A stretch of DNA of 21,214 nt from JBMCLJ01 sp048615375. Lineage in GTDB: Bacteria > Patescibacteriota > Dojkabacteria > JAOAGR01. The stretch is from positions 1 through 21,214 of the forward strand of contig JBMCLJ010000015.1 of assembly GCA_048615375.1 (NCBI GenBank), given 5' to 3'. Positions 6,614 to 14,210 of this stretch are shown piece after piece. A program made the position numbers and the translations under genes. Below the pieces are notes generated by a model. That model was not told where the DNA came from. It worked only from the letters and a program-made list of their open reading frames with translations, and made no database searches. How positions within the stretch are numbered: position 1 is the stretch's first letter; every line of letters starts with the position of its first letter.

Positions 6614-7462
6614 TTATTCAATTGGGTAACCAGCACTAACCCAGGCGTTAATACCGCCTTCAAGATGATAGAGGTTTGTAAATCCTTTGAATTTTAATAT
6701 ATCAGCAGTAGCGGTAGATTTATTATCTGTACGGCAGTAGACCAGGTATGTTTTGTCCTTTTCGAGTTTATCAAGATCCAAAGAAAAGTTATCGCTATAA
6801 AAATCAAGTGTCTGAGCCCCTGCAATTATCCCTGTTGAAGTCTCTTCCGGAGTGCGAACATCCAGCAGCACGAAATCCTCATTGCCTTTGTTCTCATCAA
6901 TTAGTTTTCTGGCCTCCACTGTGTTGATATCCTGTACTGCCGGTTGAGAAGTAGCAATGTCTCCTTCAACTATCCCAAGCACTTTACCTGGGGTATCTTC
7001 ACATGTACTATTCTTACAGTACTCTACCTGCTCACTTATTTCCTGACCTATGCCTTCAGCGCTGTCAAATCCGTAAAATGTCTTGTCTCCTACTACAATA
7101 AAAGGTACTCTGCCTGGTTCCTGGCCTAGTGCTTTTGACACTTCTTCATACTTCCTGGCATTATCTTCATTTTGCCATACTTCATATGCGTGAAGCTCTA
7201 CGCCGTCTGTTTCTTCAACGTATTGCTTCAAGAAGCTATGTGCTTTGATACAATGCGGACAACCGTCTCCCCAGAACTCATAAATTCTGACTTTGACTTC
7301 ACCTTCTGCAGAAACAGTGCTTACACCTTGTACCTCGGGTGAATCAGAGCCTGAGCCGAAAACTATAAGTATACCGGTAAAACCAGCAATAATCGCCACA
7401 ATACCTACGGACGCATAGACACTTCCGGGAATTTTTTTGAGAGCATTTCGTATTTGATACAT
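6614..7462 (-). CDS. Extracytoplasmic thioredoxin-rhodanese fusion
   Basis: The 282-residue protein has an N-terminal membrane anchor (about 16-36) after a short basic segment, so both following domains should face outward. The first is thioredoxin/glutaredoxin-like (about 56-155), with CPHC (68-71) and the cis-Pro in RVPF (118-121). Two more cysteines, 149 and 154, sit near its end. The second is a rhodanese domain (about 180-280), with LLDVRTPEE (199-207) and an active loop of normal length starting at Cys243 (CRTDNKS). It could move disulfides or sulfane sulfur outside the membrane; the partner is unknown. It lies between the NicO-type gene (stop 37 bp upstream) and gatA. It has its own TATAAT box 8 nt before the ATG. 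Confidence 0.85.
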   Translation of the reverse strand: MYQIRNALKKIPGSVYASVGIVAIIAGFTGILIVFGSGSDSPEVQGVSTVSAEGEVKVRIYEFWGDGCPHCIKAHSFLKQYVEETDGVELHAYEVWQNEDNARKYEEVSKALGQEPGRVPFIVVGDKTFYGFDSAEGIGQEISEQVEYCKNSTCEDTPGKVLGIVEGDIATSQPAVQDINTVEARKLIDENKGNEDFVLLDVRTPEETSTGIIAGAQTLDFYSDNFSLDLDKLEKDKTYLVYCRTDNKSTATADILKFKGFTNLYHLEGGINAWVSAGYPIE

Positions 7463-7470
7463 ATTTTTTT

Positions 7471-7499
7471 ATTATACGTGATATTAATCACAATTCAAA
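7471..7499 (-). promoter_or_regulatory. Promoter with internal dyad before the thioredoxin-rhodanese gene
   Basis: On the minus strand TTTGAA (7499-7494) and a consensus TATAAT (7476-7471) are 17 bp apart. The spacer holds GTGAT-N4-ATCAC (7478-7491), a possible repressor site. The ATG is 8 nt after the -10 box. Confidence 0.55.
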
Positions 7500-8885
7500 T
7501 TAGCGAATGAAAATATATAAAGCGAGTATGAGAATGAATGTGCCGGATAGCATGGGGCCATATATTTCAGCTGTTGTGCCAAGTTTTTTCTCGATTTTCA
7601 GAGCCTTTTTACCATGGATGATTCCATAGCCAATGCCGATAATGGTTGCTGCAAGACCGAAGCTGAAAAAAGCTATGAGAACCAGTCCTAGTCCGATCCT
7701 GCCCACATTTACCGCTGCAAAGAAGATGAGCAGCGCATCAAGACACGGTATTATTCCACCGGAAATGCCAGCGTACAGCAGATCCCAGCGTGAGCGTATT
7801 CGGTTTTGCTTTGTTTTAAAGGCGTATTCACGGCAGGACTGTTGTTGCTGTGGAGTTCTATATGTTTTCCGAAGCTTGTGCATACGATACTTTTTATACC
7901 CTCCATAGAGTAAATTAAGCGCAAGAATAATCATTAAAACCATACTCGCCTTTATTAGATACGGCTCAAATCTGTTAGCCTGATCCTGTATTTGAAGGGT
8001 GAGTAAAATAAAGCCCATCGCGTAAATGACCGCAGTATGTGCTACTGTAATCGAAGCGCCAAGGATAAGTACATCTGTGAAGGAGCTTTTATTCCTGGCA
8101 ATAAGCAGGGCGGACATGAAACTCTTACCATGTCCTGGCGTCATAGCGTGCAGTGCTCCCGCCACAAAAGCCACAAGAAGCGCGAGCACTGCGAACAGCC
8201 AGTTGCCTTCTGCAAAGGCCATATCCTTGGCTCTATTTGTTATGTTTGTGATAAAATTTGTACTGGTGGCGGCATCTTCTTTCCGAATTTCTTGTGGAGG
8301 TGGGACATAGCCATTGATAGTATAATCTAAATAAAAGTCTCCCTCATCTACCTCTACATCCCGATTAAGTATCAATTCTTCAATATTTTCATACGTTGTA
8401 TTGTCAGAAAAGAAAAACGAATCCCCAAAAGGGTCTTCAGGAAGGAATTTATAGTTATAATTTGCATAAAACTCGTTTCTGTCCGCATTGAGCTGTTCAG
8501 GAATTGCTTCAAATGTGATTTGCATAAAGCTGTTAAAGCTGGTGATATCTTTTTTCTCAATACCTTGTGCTGAAACGATGGAATATTCAAGAGTATTCCC
8601 GTTTAATGTACTTGTAAGATTGGGAATAATTACTTCCTGCGCAAATACTTTGAGCTCCGCGTTATCCACATCAGCCGAATCATCCGTGTCAAACTGAGGA
8701 ATGATTTTGTTCACCACGATAGGATCTATGCGAATAGTGTACTCAAGCACTATCTTATCCTGGTGAAAATGAAAAAAAAGCTCCTGGATGACATACGGTG
8801 AGGGATGTGCCTGAACCTTTACCGGCAGTACGAACAACCCCACGACAACAACCACTAGCCAGATTCCGCGATATACTACATTCAT
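7500..8885 (-). CDS. NicO/RcnA-type membrane metal transporter
   Basis: The 461-residue protein starts with a signal peptide (1-26, likely cut after VQA). An extracytoplasmic domain of about 200 residues follows, then about six membrane helices from residue 228 on. The NicO hallmark HAMTPGHGK (246-254) is intact, and GISGGIIPCLDALL (372-385) matches the second conserved half. Such proteins export or move nickel, cobalt or related divalent metals. The cytosolic loop between the halves (about 331-366) is basic and Gln-rich, without the His cluster of RcnA. The outer domain holds an EF-hand-like loop, DTDDSADVDNAE (66-77), with acidic residues at the usual ligand positions. No Shine-Dalgarno site is visible before the ATG. 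The substrate cannot be fixed from sequence. Confidence 0.82.
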   Translation of the reverse strand: MNVVYRGIWLVVVVVGLFVLPVKVQAHPSPYVIQELFFHFHQDKIVLEYTIRIDPIVVNKIIPQFDTDDSADVDNAELKVFAQEVIIPNLTSTLNGNTLEYSIVSAQGIEKKDITSFNSFMQITFEAIPEQLNADRNEFYANYNYKFLPEDPFGDSFFFSDNTTYENIEELILNRDVEVDEGDFYLDYTINGYVPPPQEIRKEDAATSTNFITNITNRAKDMAFAEGNWLFAVLALLVAFVAGALHAMTPGHGKSFMSALLIARNKSSFTDVLILGASITVAHTAVIYAMGFILLTLQIQDQANRFEPYLIKASMVLMIILALNLLYGGYKKYRMHKLRKTYRTPQQQQSCREYAFKTKQNRIRSRWDLLYAGISGGIIPCLDALLIFFAAVNVGRIGLGLVLIAFFSFGLAATIIGIGYGIIHGKKALKIEKKLGTTAEIYGPMLSGTFILILALYIFIR

Positions 8886-9016
8886 GTATAAAATTCAAAT
8901 TATTGAACAAGAGATTTTAGCACAGAATGAGGACAGGGCGCGATTGCCCCCGAAGCTCCGAGCTCGTTAATCTACCAAAGCGAAATGTCGAAACACAACT
9001 ATCGAGGAGCGAAAGA
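8886..9016. other. Intergenic stretch without recognised gene
   Basis: Between the NicO-type start and the tRNA-Leu 3' end I see no ORF with coding character. There is only a short imperfect hairpin around CGAGCTCG (about 8958-8965), with no T run after it, so tRNA-Leu termination is not explained. Confidence 0.4.
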
Positions 9017-9100
9017 TGGTGCCGAGGGAGGGACTTGAACCCTCACGCCCGAAGGCAACGGATTTTAAGTCCGCAGCGTCTACCATTCCGCCACCCCGGC
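9017..9100 (-). tRNA. tRNA-Leu, anticodon TAA
   Basis: This class II tRNA is 84 nt long. The acceptor stem GCCGGGG pairs with CCTCGGC with one G-U. The anticodon stem GCGGA/TCCGT carries the loop CTTAAAA, giving anticodon TAA (reads UUA). The variable arm is long (TGCCTTCGGGCGT), and the T arm is GAGGG/CCCTC with loop TTCAAGT. The discriminator is A and CCA is encoded (9019-9017). Confidence 0.96.
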
Positions 9101-9188
9101 ATCTTTCCTGCTTCATATCGATTAAAACCGTATGAACACGCAGATAATAGCAGGTTATTCTCATTTGATCTATATCTGAAACCGTTGG

Positions 9189-9216
9189 TTACAAGAGACA
9201 ACTGTGCTACTATACT
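9189..9216 (+). promoter_or_regulatory. Promoter of the FKBP gene, leaderless arrangement
   Basis: TTACAA (9189-9194) and TATACT (9211-9216) are 16 bp apart. The ATG at 9222 follows the -10 box by 5 nt and no Shine-Dalgarno site is present. This placement argues against the upstream in-frame start at 9204, which would overlap the promoter. Confidence 0.55.
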
Positions 9217-9221
9217 CTGAT

Positions 9222-9710
9222 ATGGATAAACAATATATGGTAACAACCATTGTCATTACAGGCACTGTTGGCCTTGCGATTGTCGGCGGCCTTGTATGGC
9301 TTGGTACAAAGAATGACAATGATACCCAATCTGTGGGAAATACTAATATGGCAAACCAAAATCAAACAACACAAGAAGAAAAATATACAGAGTTAAAGAC
9401 TGAAGACACCGTAGTCGGGGACGGGAAAGAAGCGAAAAGCGGAGATACTGTCTCGGTACATTACACGGGAACGTTGAAAGACGGTACAGTTTTTGACAGC
9501 TCAGTAGAAAGAGGAACGCCATTTTCTTTCACTTTAGGTAATGGTGAGGTTATCCAGGGGTGGGATGAAGGTGTAGTCGGGATGAAAGAGGGAGGCAAAC
9601 GAACGCTCAAAATTCCATCTGATCTTGCATACGGAGAACGTGGAGCAGGTCAGCTTATTGGACCGAATGAGGATTTAGTTTTTGAAGTCGAGTTACTGGA
9701 AGTAAAATAG
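9222..9710 (+). CDS. Membrane-anchored FKBP-type peptidyl-prolyl isomerase
   Basis: The 162-residue protein has one N-terminal helix (about 8-27), an Asn/Gln/Thr-rich linker (about 31-55) and a complete FKBP domain (about 70-162). The domain shows the expected pocket residues: Tyr81 in VHYTGTL, Asp92 in VFDSS, Phe101, Val110-Ile111 and Trp114 in EVIQGWDEG, Tyr137 in AYGERGAG, and Phe154. It should catalyse cis-trans prolyl isomerisation of exported proteins at the outer face of the membrane. The anchor could be a lipid-free signal anchor; no lipobox is present. The gene stands 45 bp before znuA, which has its own promoter, so a shared transcript is possible but not needed. Confidence 0.92.
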   Translation: MDKQYMVTTIVITGTVGLAIVGGLVWLGTKNDNDTQSVGNTNMANQNQTTQEEKYTELKTEDTVVGDGKEAKSGDTVSVHYTGTLKDGTVFDSSVERGTPFSFTLGNGEVIQGWDEGVVGMKEGGKRTLKIPSDLAYGERGAGQLIGPNEDLVFEVELLEVK

Positions 9711-9719
9711 TAGTAAATA

Positions 9720-9749
9720 TTGACAAATGCAACCGGGTTGCTTTAAGAT
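9720..9749 (+). promoter_or_regulatory. znu promoter with palindromic operator candidate
   Basis: A consensus TTGACA (9720-9725) is followed after 18 bp by TAAGAT (9744-9749), 6 nt before the znuA ATG. The spacer contains a perfect 6-1-6 palindrome, GCAACCGGGTTGC (9729-9741). A protein bound there would block RNA polymerase, as expected for a zinc-sensing repressor (Zur- or AdcR-like). It matches no metal-regulator box I know exactly, although the AAC/GTT half-sites recall AdcR sites. Confidence 0.6.
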
Positions 9750-9755
9750 CTTCGT

Positions 9756-10790
9756 ATGAAACAATACAAGCTTGTCATAGCAATTATCCTTATTTTTGTA
9801 ACGGTAGCTGGGTTAGCTACACTTTCTTTTATACTTGAAGCTCGTAAAGACAATTCTGATACAATAGTTGTTGTTGCTTCCTCAACCCAGTTACACGATA
9901 TTACTCGCACAATTGGCGGCGACAAGGTGGAAGTTCATTCTCTATATAAACCAAATGTAGATCCCCATACGTACCAGGCTTCAGCAGAGGATGCGAAGAT
10001 GATTGAGCAGGCGAAACTTATTATTCAGAACGGCTTGGGACTTGAAAGCGCGATAGAAGAGCTCTTTGGTAATGTTTCAGAAGAACAGGCTGTTATAGTT
10101 GCAGGTGAATATATCGACCCGTTACAACATGAAGATGACGAAGAACACAGGGGGGAGAAAGGTCATAACAATGAGGAAAAAACGGAAGATACTGGAGAAA
10201 GTGAAGACCATGCAGACGAAAAAGGCGATCATAAGGAGGAGGATGAACATGGACACGGGGAATACGATCCCCATATCTGGTTCTCTGTTGATAACATGAA
10301 GGTGGTAACAGAGAAAATAACAGAGAAGTTACAGGAAATCGACCAGGACAATACAGATTATTATGCTCAAAACCGGGATGAATATCTCAAAAGTCTGGAA
10401 GAGCTGGATACCTATATTCGTGACCGGATAGCAGAAATTCCACAGGAACAGCGAAAGATTATTAGCGTCCACCAGGTATTGGGCTATTACGCTAGAGACT
10501 ACGACCTGGAGATCTCAGGTTCAATTATTCCTAATTTTTCATCTGAAGCCCAACCTTCAGCAAAAGAAGTAAGTGAGCTGATTAAACATATACGTGAAGA
10601 GAATATCAAGGCAATTTTTACTGAACAATCGATAGATAATAGTTTAGCTGAACAAATAGCCCGGGAAACGGATGCTTCTATTACCGCAGGACTTTATACA
10701 GACTCATTAGGTACCGAAGATTCGGAAGCAGGCACATATATCGATATGATGAAGTACAATACCGAAATTATTGTAAATGCGTTAAAGTAA
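9756..10790 (+). CDS. znuA: Zinc ABC transporter, substrate-binding protein
   Basis: The 344-residue cluster A-I metal-binding protein is held at the membrane by an N-terminal signal anchor (about 6-27; no lipobox cysteine). It captures the ion outside and delivers it to ZnuB. Likely ligands are His71 (DPHTY), His173 (DPHIW), His239 (SVHQ) and Asp316 (TDSLG). Between the first two sites lies an acidic loop (about 125-170) with seven His residues (125, 131, 137, 152, 159, 165, 167). Such loops are typical of zinc-specific rather than manganese-specific members. The start lies 6 nt after the -10 box with no Shine-Dalgarno, so a leaderless mRNA is predicted. The ATPase gene follows after 3 bp. 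Confidence 0.92.
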   Translation: MKQYKLVIAIILIFVTVAGLATLSFILEARKDNSDTIVVVASSTQLHDITRTIGGDKVEVHSLYKPNVDPHTYQASAEDAKMIEQAKLIIQNGLGLESAIEELFGNVSEEQAVIVAGEYIDPLQHEDDEEHRGEKGHNNEEKTEDTGESEDHADEKGDHKEEDEHGHGEYDPHIWFSVDNMKVVTEKITEKLQEIDQDNTDYYAQNRDEYLKSLEELDTYIRDRIAEIPQEQRKIISVHQVLGYYARDYDLEISGSIIPNFSSEAQPSAKEVSELIKHIREENIKAIFTEQSIDNSLAEQIARETDASITAGLYTDSLGTEDSEAGTYIDMMKYNTEIIVNALK

Positions 10791-10793
10791 CCT

Positions 10794-11525
10794 ATGTTAT
10801 TGTCCGTTAGTAATCTCACCGTATCCTACGGCCAGAGCGTAGCGCTGAACGCAATAAACTTTGAAGCGCACACCAGCGAGGTAATCGGAATTATTGGCCC
10901 AAACGGTTCGGGAAAGACGACTCTGTTTAATGCACTTCTCGCTTTGTGTCCCTATGCTGGTGAAATGCAACTTGATGGAAAAAAACTGTCAACTCAATTA
11001 TCCAGAACAAGTTATATGCCACAGGTGGGACAGATAGATATAAGTTTTCCTGTAACCGTATATGATGTAATTAAACTTGGACTTGCCTCTCAACGTTCGA
11101 TACAGTCTCTTGCAACAGTTTTGAAGCGGTTAAAGCTGGAAGAACTTCGAGAAAAAATCTTAACCGAACTTTCTGGAGGTCAGCTTCAAAGAGTGTTTCT
11201 CGCACGAGCTTTAGCTCGTGGGGGGGATGTGGTGCTGCTCGATGAGCCAACGAACCATGTAGATGCTCCATCTGAAAAGGTCATCGCTGATGTGATTCAG
11301 GATCTTCGTAAAGAGAATAGGATTATCCTGCTTTCTACGCATAGTATTGAGTTTGCCTCACGAGTTTGTTCAAAACTATTGCTGCTCAGGAATAACGTTG
11401 TCGCCTTCGGAACTGTGGAAAAAGTATGCACTCCCGAACTACTCGCTGAAACTTTTGGCACCGAGGTGGTCTTCAATCTTGCAAAAGGTGGATACGTAAT
11501 TACTGAAGAGCATCATGATTGTTGA
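10794..11525 (+). CDS. znuC: Zinc ABC transporter, ATP-binding protein
   Basis: The 243-residue cytosolic ATPase has all ABC motifs in order: Walker A GPNGSGKT (35-42), Q-loop Gln77 in MPQ, signature LSGGQ (126-130), Walker B VVLLDEP (146-152) with the catalytic Glu, and the switch His183 in STH. It powers uptake of the ion delivered by ZnuA. It starts 3 bp after the znuA stop and its last 11 bp overlap the znuB start, so the three genes form one operon with translational coupling. The C-terminus ends in EEHHDC, a possible metal-binding tail. Confidence 0.93.
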   Translation: MLLSVSNLTVSYGQSVALNAINFEAHTSEVIGIIGPNGSGKTTLFNALLALCPYAGEMQLDGKKLSTQLSRTSYMPQVGQIDISFPVTVYDVIKLGLASQRSIQSLATVLKRLKLEELREKILTELSGGQLQRVFLARALARGGDVVLLDEPTNHVDAPSEKVIADVIQDLRKENRIILLSTHSIEFASRVCSKLLLLRNNVVAFGTVEKVCTPELLAETFGTEVVFNLAKGGYVITEEHHDC

Positions 11526-12336
11526 ATGGTTACTTGAACCGCTTCGTTTTCAATTCGTTCAGTATGGATTGCTGGAGATGGTAATCTTATCAGTGCTCAC
11601 TGCGGTGGTCGGATCATTGATAGTTGTACGCAATCTTGCGTTTGTCACAGAAGCTATCGCACATGGAGTTTTTCCAGGTATTGTAGTGGCAATTTTATTA
11701 CAGTTTAACTTTCTGATCGGAGCTATTGTATCAGCCCTGCTTACGGTAATGGGTATCTCTGTCACTTCATCAAACAGAAAGGTATCTGAGAATACAGCAA
11801 TAGGAATTCTCTTCTCAACAGCTCTCGCTATTGGAGTAGTACTTATCAGTACTACAAGAAACTTCAAGACAAGTTTATCCGATGTACTCATAGGTGATGT
11901 TCTTGGGGTTGGAGTATTTGACATCATTACTTCAGTATCAGTATTGGCTGGAGTGTTGATATTCGTTATTGTCTGGTACCGGCATATAGTATTGACCTCG
12001 TTCGACCCGCAATTTGCTAAAGCTATCGGAATAAATGTGAAGCTTATTAATTTTGTACTCTATCTAAGCATTGCTGCGACTGTTGTTGTTTCAGTGCAGG
12101 CGGTGGGTAATCTTTTGATCGTAGCGATGGCTACGATCCCTGCAGCCTCAGCCCGCCTCACTTCCCGTAGAATACCGGAGATAATGTTGAAAGCGATCCA
12201 ATATTCTCTGGTCATCTCTGTACTTGGAATGTACCTCACGTTTTATCTTAATCTTGCAACTGGAGCAACGATTGTATTATTACAATCACTATGGTTTTAT
12301 CTGGTGTACGGGTATACCTCTCTGTTGAAAAAGTAA
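11515..12336 (+). CDS. znuB: Zinc ABC transporter, permease
   Basis: The 273-residue protein is almost entirely hydrophobic, with about eight membrane helices. It carries conserved ABC-3 permease segments: AHGVFPGIV (49-57), ENTAIGILFST and SDVLIGDVLGV in the middle, and FDPQFAKAIGI before the last helices. It forms the channel for the ion bound by ZnuA. Its ATG lies inside the end of znuC. The last 89 bp overlap, on the opposite strand, the 3' end of the DM13-like gene. The C-terminal segment after ATGATIVLLQS is normal for the family, so znuB seems the older reading of that overlap. Confidence 0.92.
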   Translation: MIVEWLLEPLRFQFVQYGLLEMVILSVLTAVVGSLIVVRNLAFVTEAIAHGVFPGIVVAILLQFNFLIGAIVSALLTVMGISVTSSNRKVSENTAIGILFSTALAIGVVLISTTRNFKTSLSDVLIGDVLGVGVFDIITSVSVLAGVLIFVIVWYRHIVLTSFDPQFAKAIGINVKLINFVLYLSIAATVVVSVQAVGNLLIVAMATIPAASARLTSRRIPEIMLKAIQYSLVISVLGMYLTFYLNLATGATIVLLQSLWFYLVYGYTSLLKK

Positions 12337-12817
12337 GCCTGCCGACATGTAGTGTCCTGGCTGTATCTACTCCATTTACAGTATCGCTAAACTCCTGTGG
12401 TTCAGCAAGGTACACATATAAATCTGAACCGTTCCAAAAAGAAAATGTCGGTTCAAACTTGATAAAGTACCGTTCGCCTTGTTGGATGAGAGACACATCA
12501 CTACTCTCAAAGTGGATTGCATCGATTCTGTTAGACGTTCCCGTAGAGAGTGTCATGATCGTGTTGGTTGCGTTTGTAGGAATAGCTGCTTTGCCTTCAC
12601 TACCGGCTTCCTCTTCAGCTGTGTCATAAGTGGATTCATTCAAGTCGTCAAGGGTTATGCTCTCTTGATTAATTTCTGATTCCTGTGACTGGTCACGACG
12701 TGACACCAGAATAATCCATGTACCTACACCACCAGTAATGAGAACTAAGACAATGATACAATGGTGATTATTCGTTTTTTTGTGTCCATACAGTAAGTAA
12801 GTCAGAATAAGATACAC
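12248..12817 (-). CDS. Membrane-anchored DM13-like protein, short C-terminus
   Basis: The 189-residue product has an N-terminal membrane region (helix at about 20-38), an acidic linker (about 42-75) and a domain at about 100-185 resembling DM13. The domain match rests on WNGSDLYVYLAEP (128-140) followed by LHVGRL. DM13 domains normally end with a conserved Ile-Trp-Cys segment. Here the corresponding stretch is IVIVII without Trp or Cys, and the protein stops soon after. That whole end is the part overlapping znuB. The GTG start lies 4 bp after the CAP-gene stop. An ATG at 12789 would join the same frame only if the A7 run (complement of 12775-12781) had one more A. The DM13 assignment is moderate. 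Confidence 0.6.
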   Translation of the reverse strand: MYLILTYLLYGHKKTNNHHCIIVLVLITGGVGTWIILVSRRDQSQESEINQESITLDDLNESTYDTAEEEAGSEGKAAIPTNATNTIMTLSTGTSNRIDAIHFESSDVSLIQQGERYFIKFEPTFSFWNGSDLYVYLAEPQEFSDTVNGVDTARTLHVGRLTFSTERYTRTPDKTIVIVIIQSLLQLQD

Positions 12818-12821
12818 GAGT

Positions 12822-14192
12822 CTAGAGTATCAATACTGCGAAAACAACTATAATTATCATACCCACATTAAGGCCGTAGTGGGAACCGGTGTGCCTTCTT
12901 ACACCTTTCTTTACAATAAATACCACATCTACAGTAAGTACAGTAATTAAACCAAGTACAAAAACGATGTCAAAAATACTTCGTATATTCCAGCTTGAGG
13001 CGCCTTTTATATGCTGTTCAAGGTTTATTGAACCAGCATTTTCCGTTGTTCCAAGAATTGAGAAGTCAGCTGATCCTAATAATGATGCAATACTATATGT
13101 TTCCATCGAAGAATTACCCGCAGCATCATAGTATTCCAGGGTAAAGATGTCGTCCTTGAGCTCGTCTTTATTAAATTTTGCAGAAAAAATGTTGTCTTCT
13201 ACACGCAGTTCCTGCTGGAAGGCTCCCTGGCTAAGGACAACTTTCCTGAGCTCTTCTGTGGAGGAACTCAACACTTCCCAGTGAGAAATATGCGGCCTTA
13301 CGCCTACAAATATTTTATCGGTATCAGGCGGTTTTTTATCTATAGTTACTGTTATAGTCTTAGATGGTTCGCTGTCTGTACCTGTTGTCTCGTCCAGGCT
13401 TTTGACAATGAGTTCATTTCTATCGTTAAAAAGCATTGCGTTTACGGTAAATGCAGCGCCTTCCTTAGGTAGAACTGCTATGACCTGCCCATTTGAATAC
13501 ACTTTTATGGTATTTCCATGATCGGCTGTACCACGTACCTCTACTGAATTTTCGGGGAAGTGCTGGCCGTCTAACGGCTGGGAAATAATTGGAGCGTTAT
13601 TATCCGGCGTAGCACCGGCGTACTGAAGTCTTTGGACAGAAGAGGCGAACATTTGAACTATCAAGGTTGTTTCTTTCCCCAGCAGAGACCCATTAAGTAT
13701 AGCTACCCCTATTTCTGTAAAATGAGGATTAAGTATATTTTCGCGGTGGGTGGGGCTGTTCATCCAGGCGCGATGTACATTTAAACTTTCAGAAAAATCC
13801 TTCGCCAGGTTCTCACCCGCGTAGACATACTCATAGCCTGCTGCTTTTATAAATTGCCAGGGAGTTTCTCCATTTGGACCGAAGTGACTCCAGTATTGTT
13901 CATTCAGCATGTTCTCTCCCTTGGCGAGAGCCGCGCTAACTAATTGAGGATTATTTTTTACTTCTCTTGCACCTGCCTCTTTACGTTCCTCATTCACAAG
14001 ATCAATTATTTCCTGGACTTGAAGGTCTGAAGCGGCAACCTTCGTATCATGGATACCAAGTATTGGAAATAAAAGATAATGAGCAAGCATGAAAACTAAT
14101 GCGTATAGTAACAGGGCATGGTGCCTCGTTGCATGAGGATGATACTCATTTACTTCATGTGGAATGAACAGTTTTCTGACATGGCGTTTCAT
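12822..14192 (-). CDS. CAP/SCP-domain surface protein with Ig-like domain
   Basis: The 456-residue protein has a His-rich cytosolic N-terminus, a membrane helix (about 25-46) and a CAP domain (about 58-188). An Ig-like domain comes next (about 198-285), then a second beta-rich region (about 290-368). Two C-terminal helices end the chain (about 405-427 and 440-456). The CAP pocket residues are present: His103 in SHFGP, Glu127 in GENLA and His149 in HREN. Bacterial CAP proteins are secreted, and their activity is mostly unknown. The gene starts 18 bp after the beta-helix gene stop and ends 4 bp before the DM13-like gene, so it is the middle gene of a three-gene operon. No Shine-Dalgarno site is seen. 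Confidence 0.88.
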   Translation of the reverse strand: MKRHVRKLFIPHEVNEYHPHATRHHALLLYALVFMLAHYLLFPILGIHDTKVAASDLQVQEIIDLVNEERKEAGAREVKNNPQLVSAALAKGENMLNEQYWSHFGPNGETPWQFIKAAGYEYVYAGENLAKDFSESLNVHRAWMNSPTHRENILNPHFTEIGVAILNGSLLGKETTLIVQMFASSVQRLQYAGATPDNNAPIISQPLDGQHFPENSVEVRGTADHGNTIKVYSNGQVIAVLPKEGAAFTVNAMLFNDRNELIVKSLDETTGTDSEPSKTITVTIDKKPPDTDKIFVGVRPHISHWEVLSSSTEELRKVVLSQGAFQQELRVEDNIFSAKFNKDELKDDIFTLEYYDAAGNSSMETYSIASLLGSADFSILGTTENAGSINLEQHIKGASSWNIRSIFDIVFVLGLITVLTVDVVFIVKKGVRRHTGSHYGLNVGMIIIVVFAVLIL

Positions 14193-14210
14193 TGTAAGAA
14201 AGTATTTATA

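Noticed and set aside
11559..11927. 122-residue open frame antisense to znuB
   Set aside because: It lies fully inside conserved permease sequence and has Thr/Ile-rich antisense-like composition.
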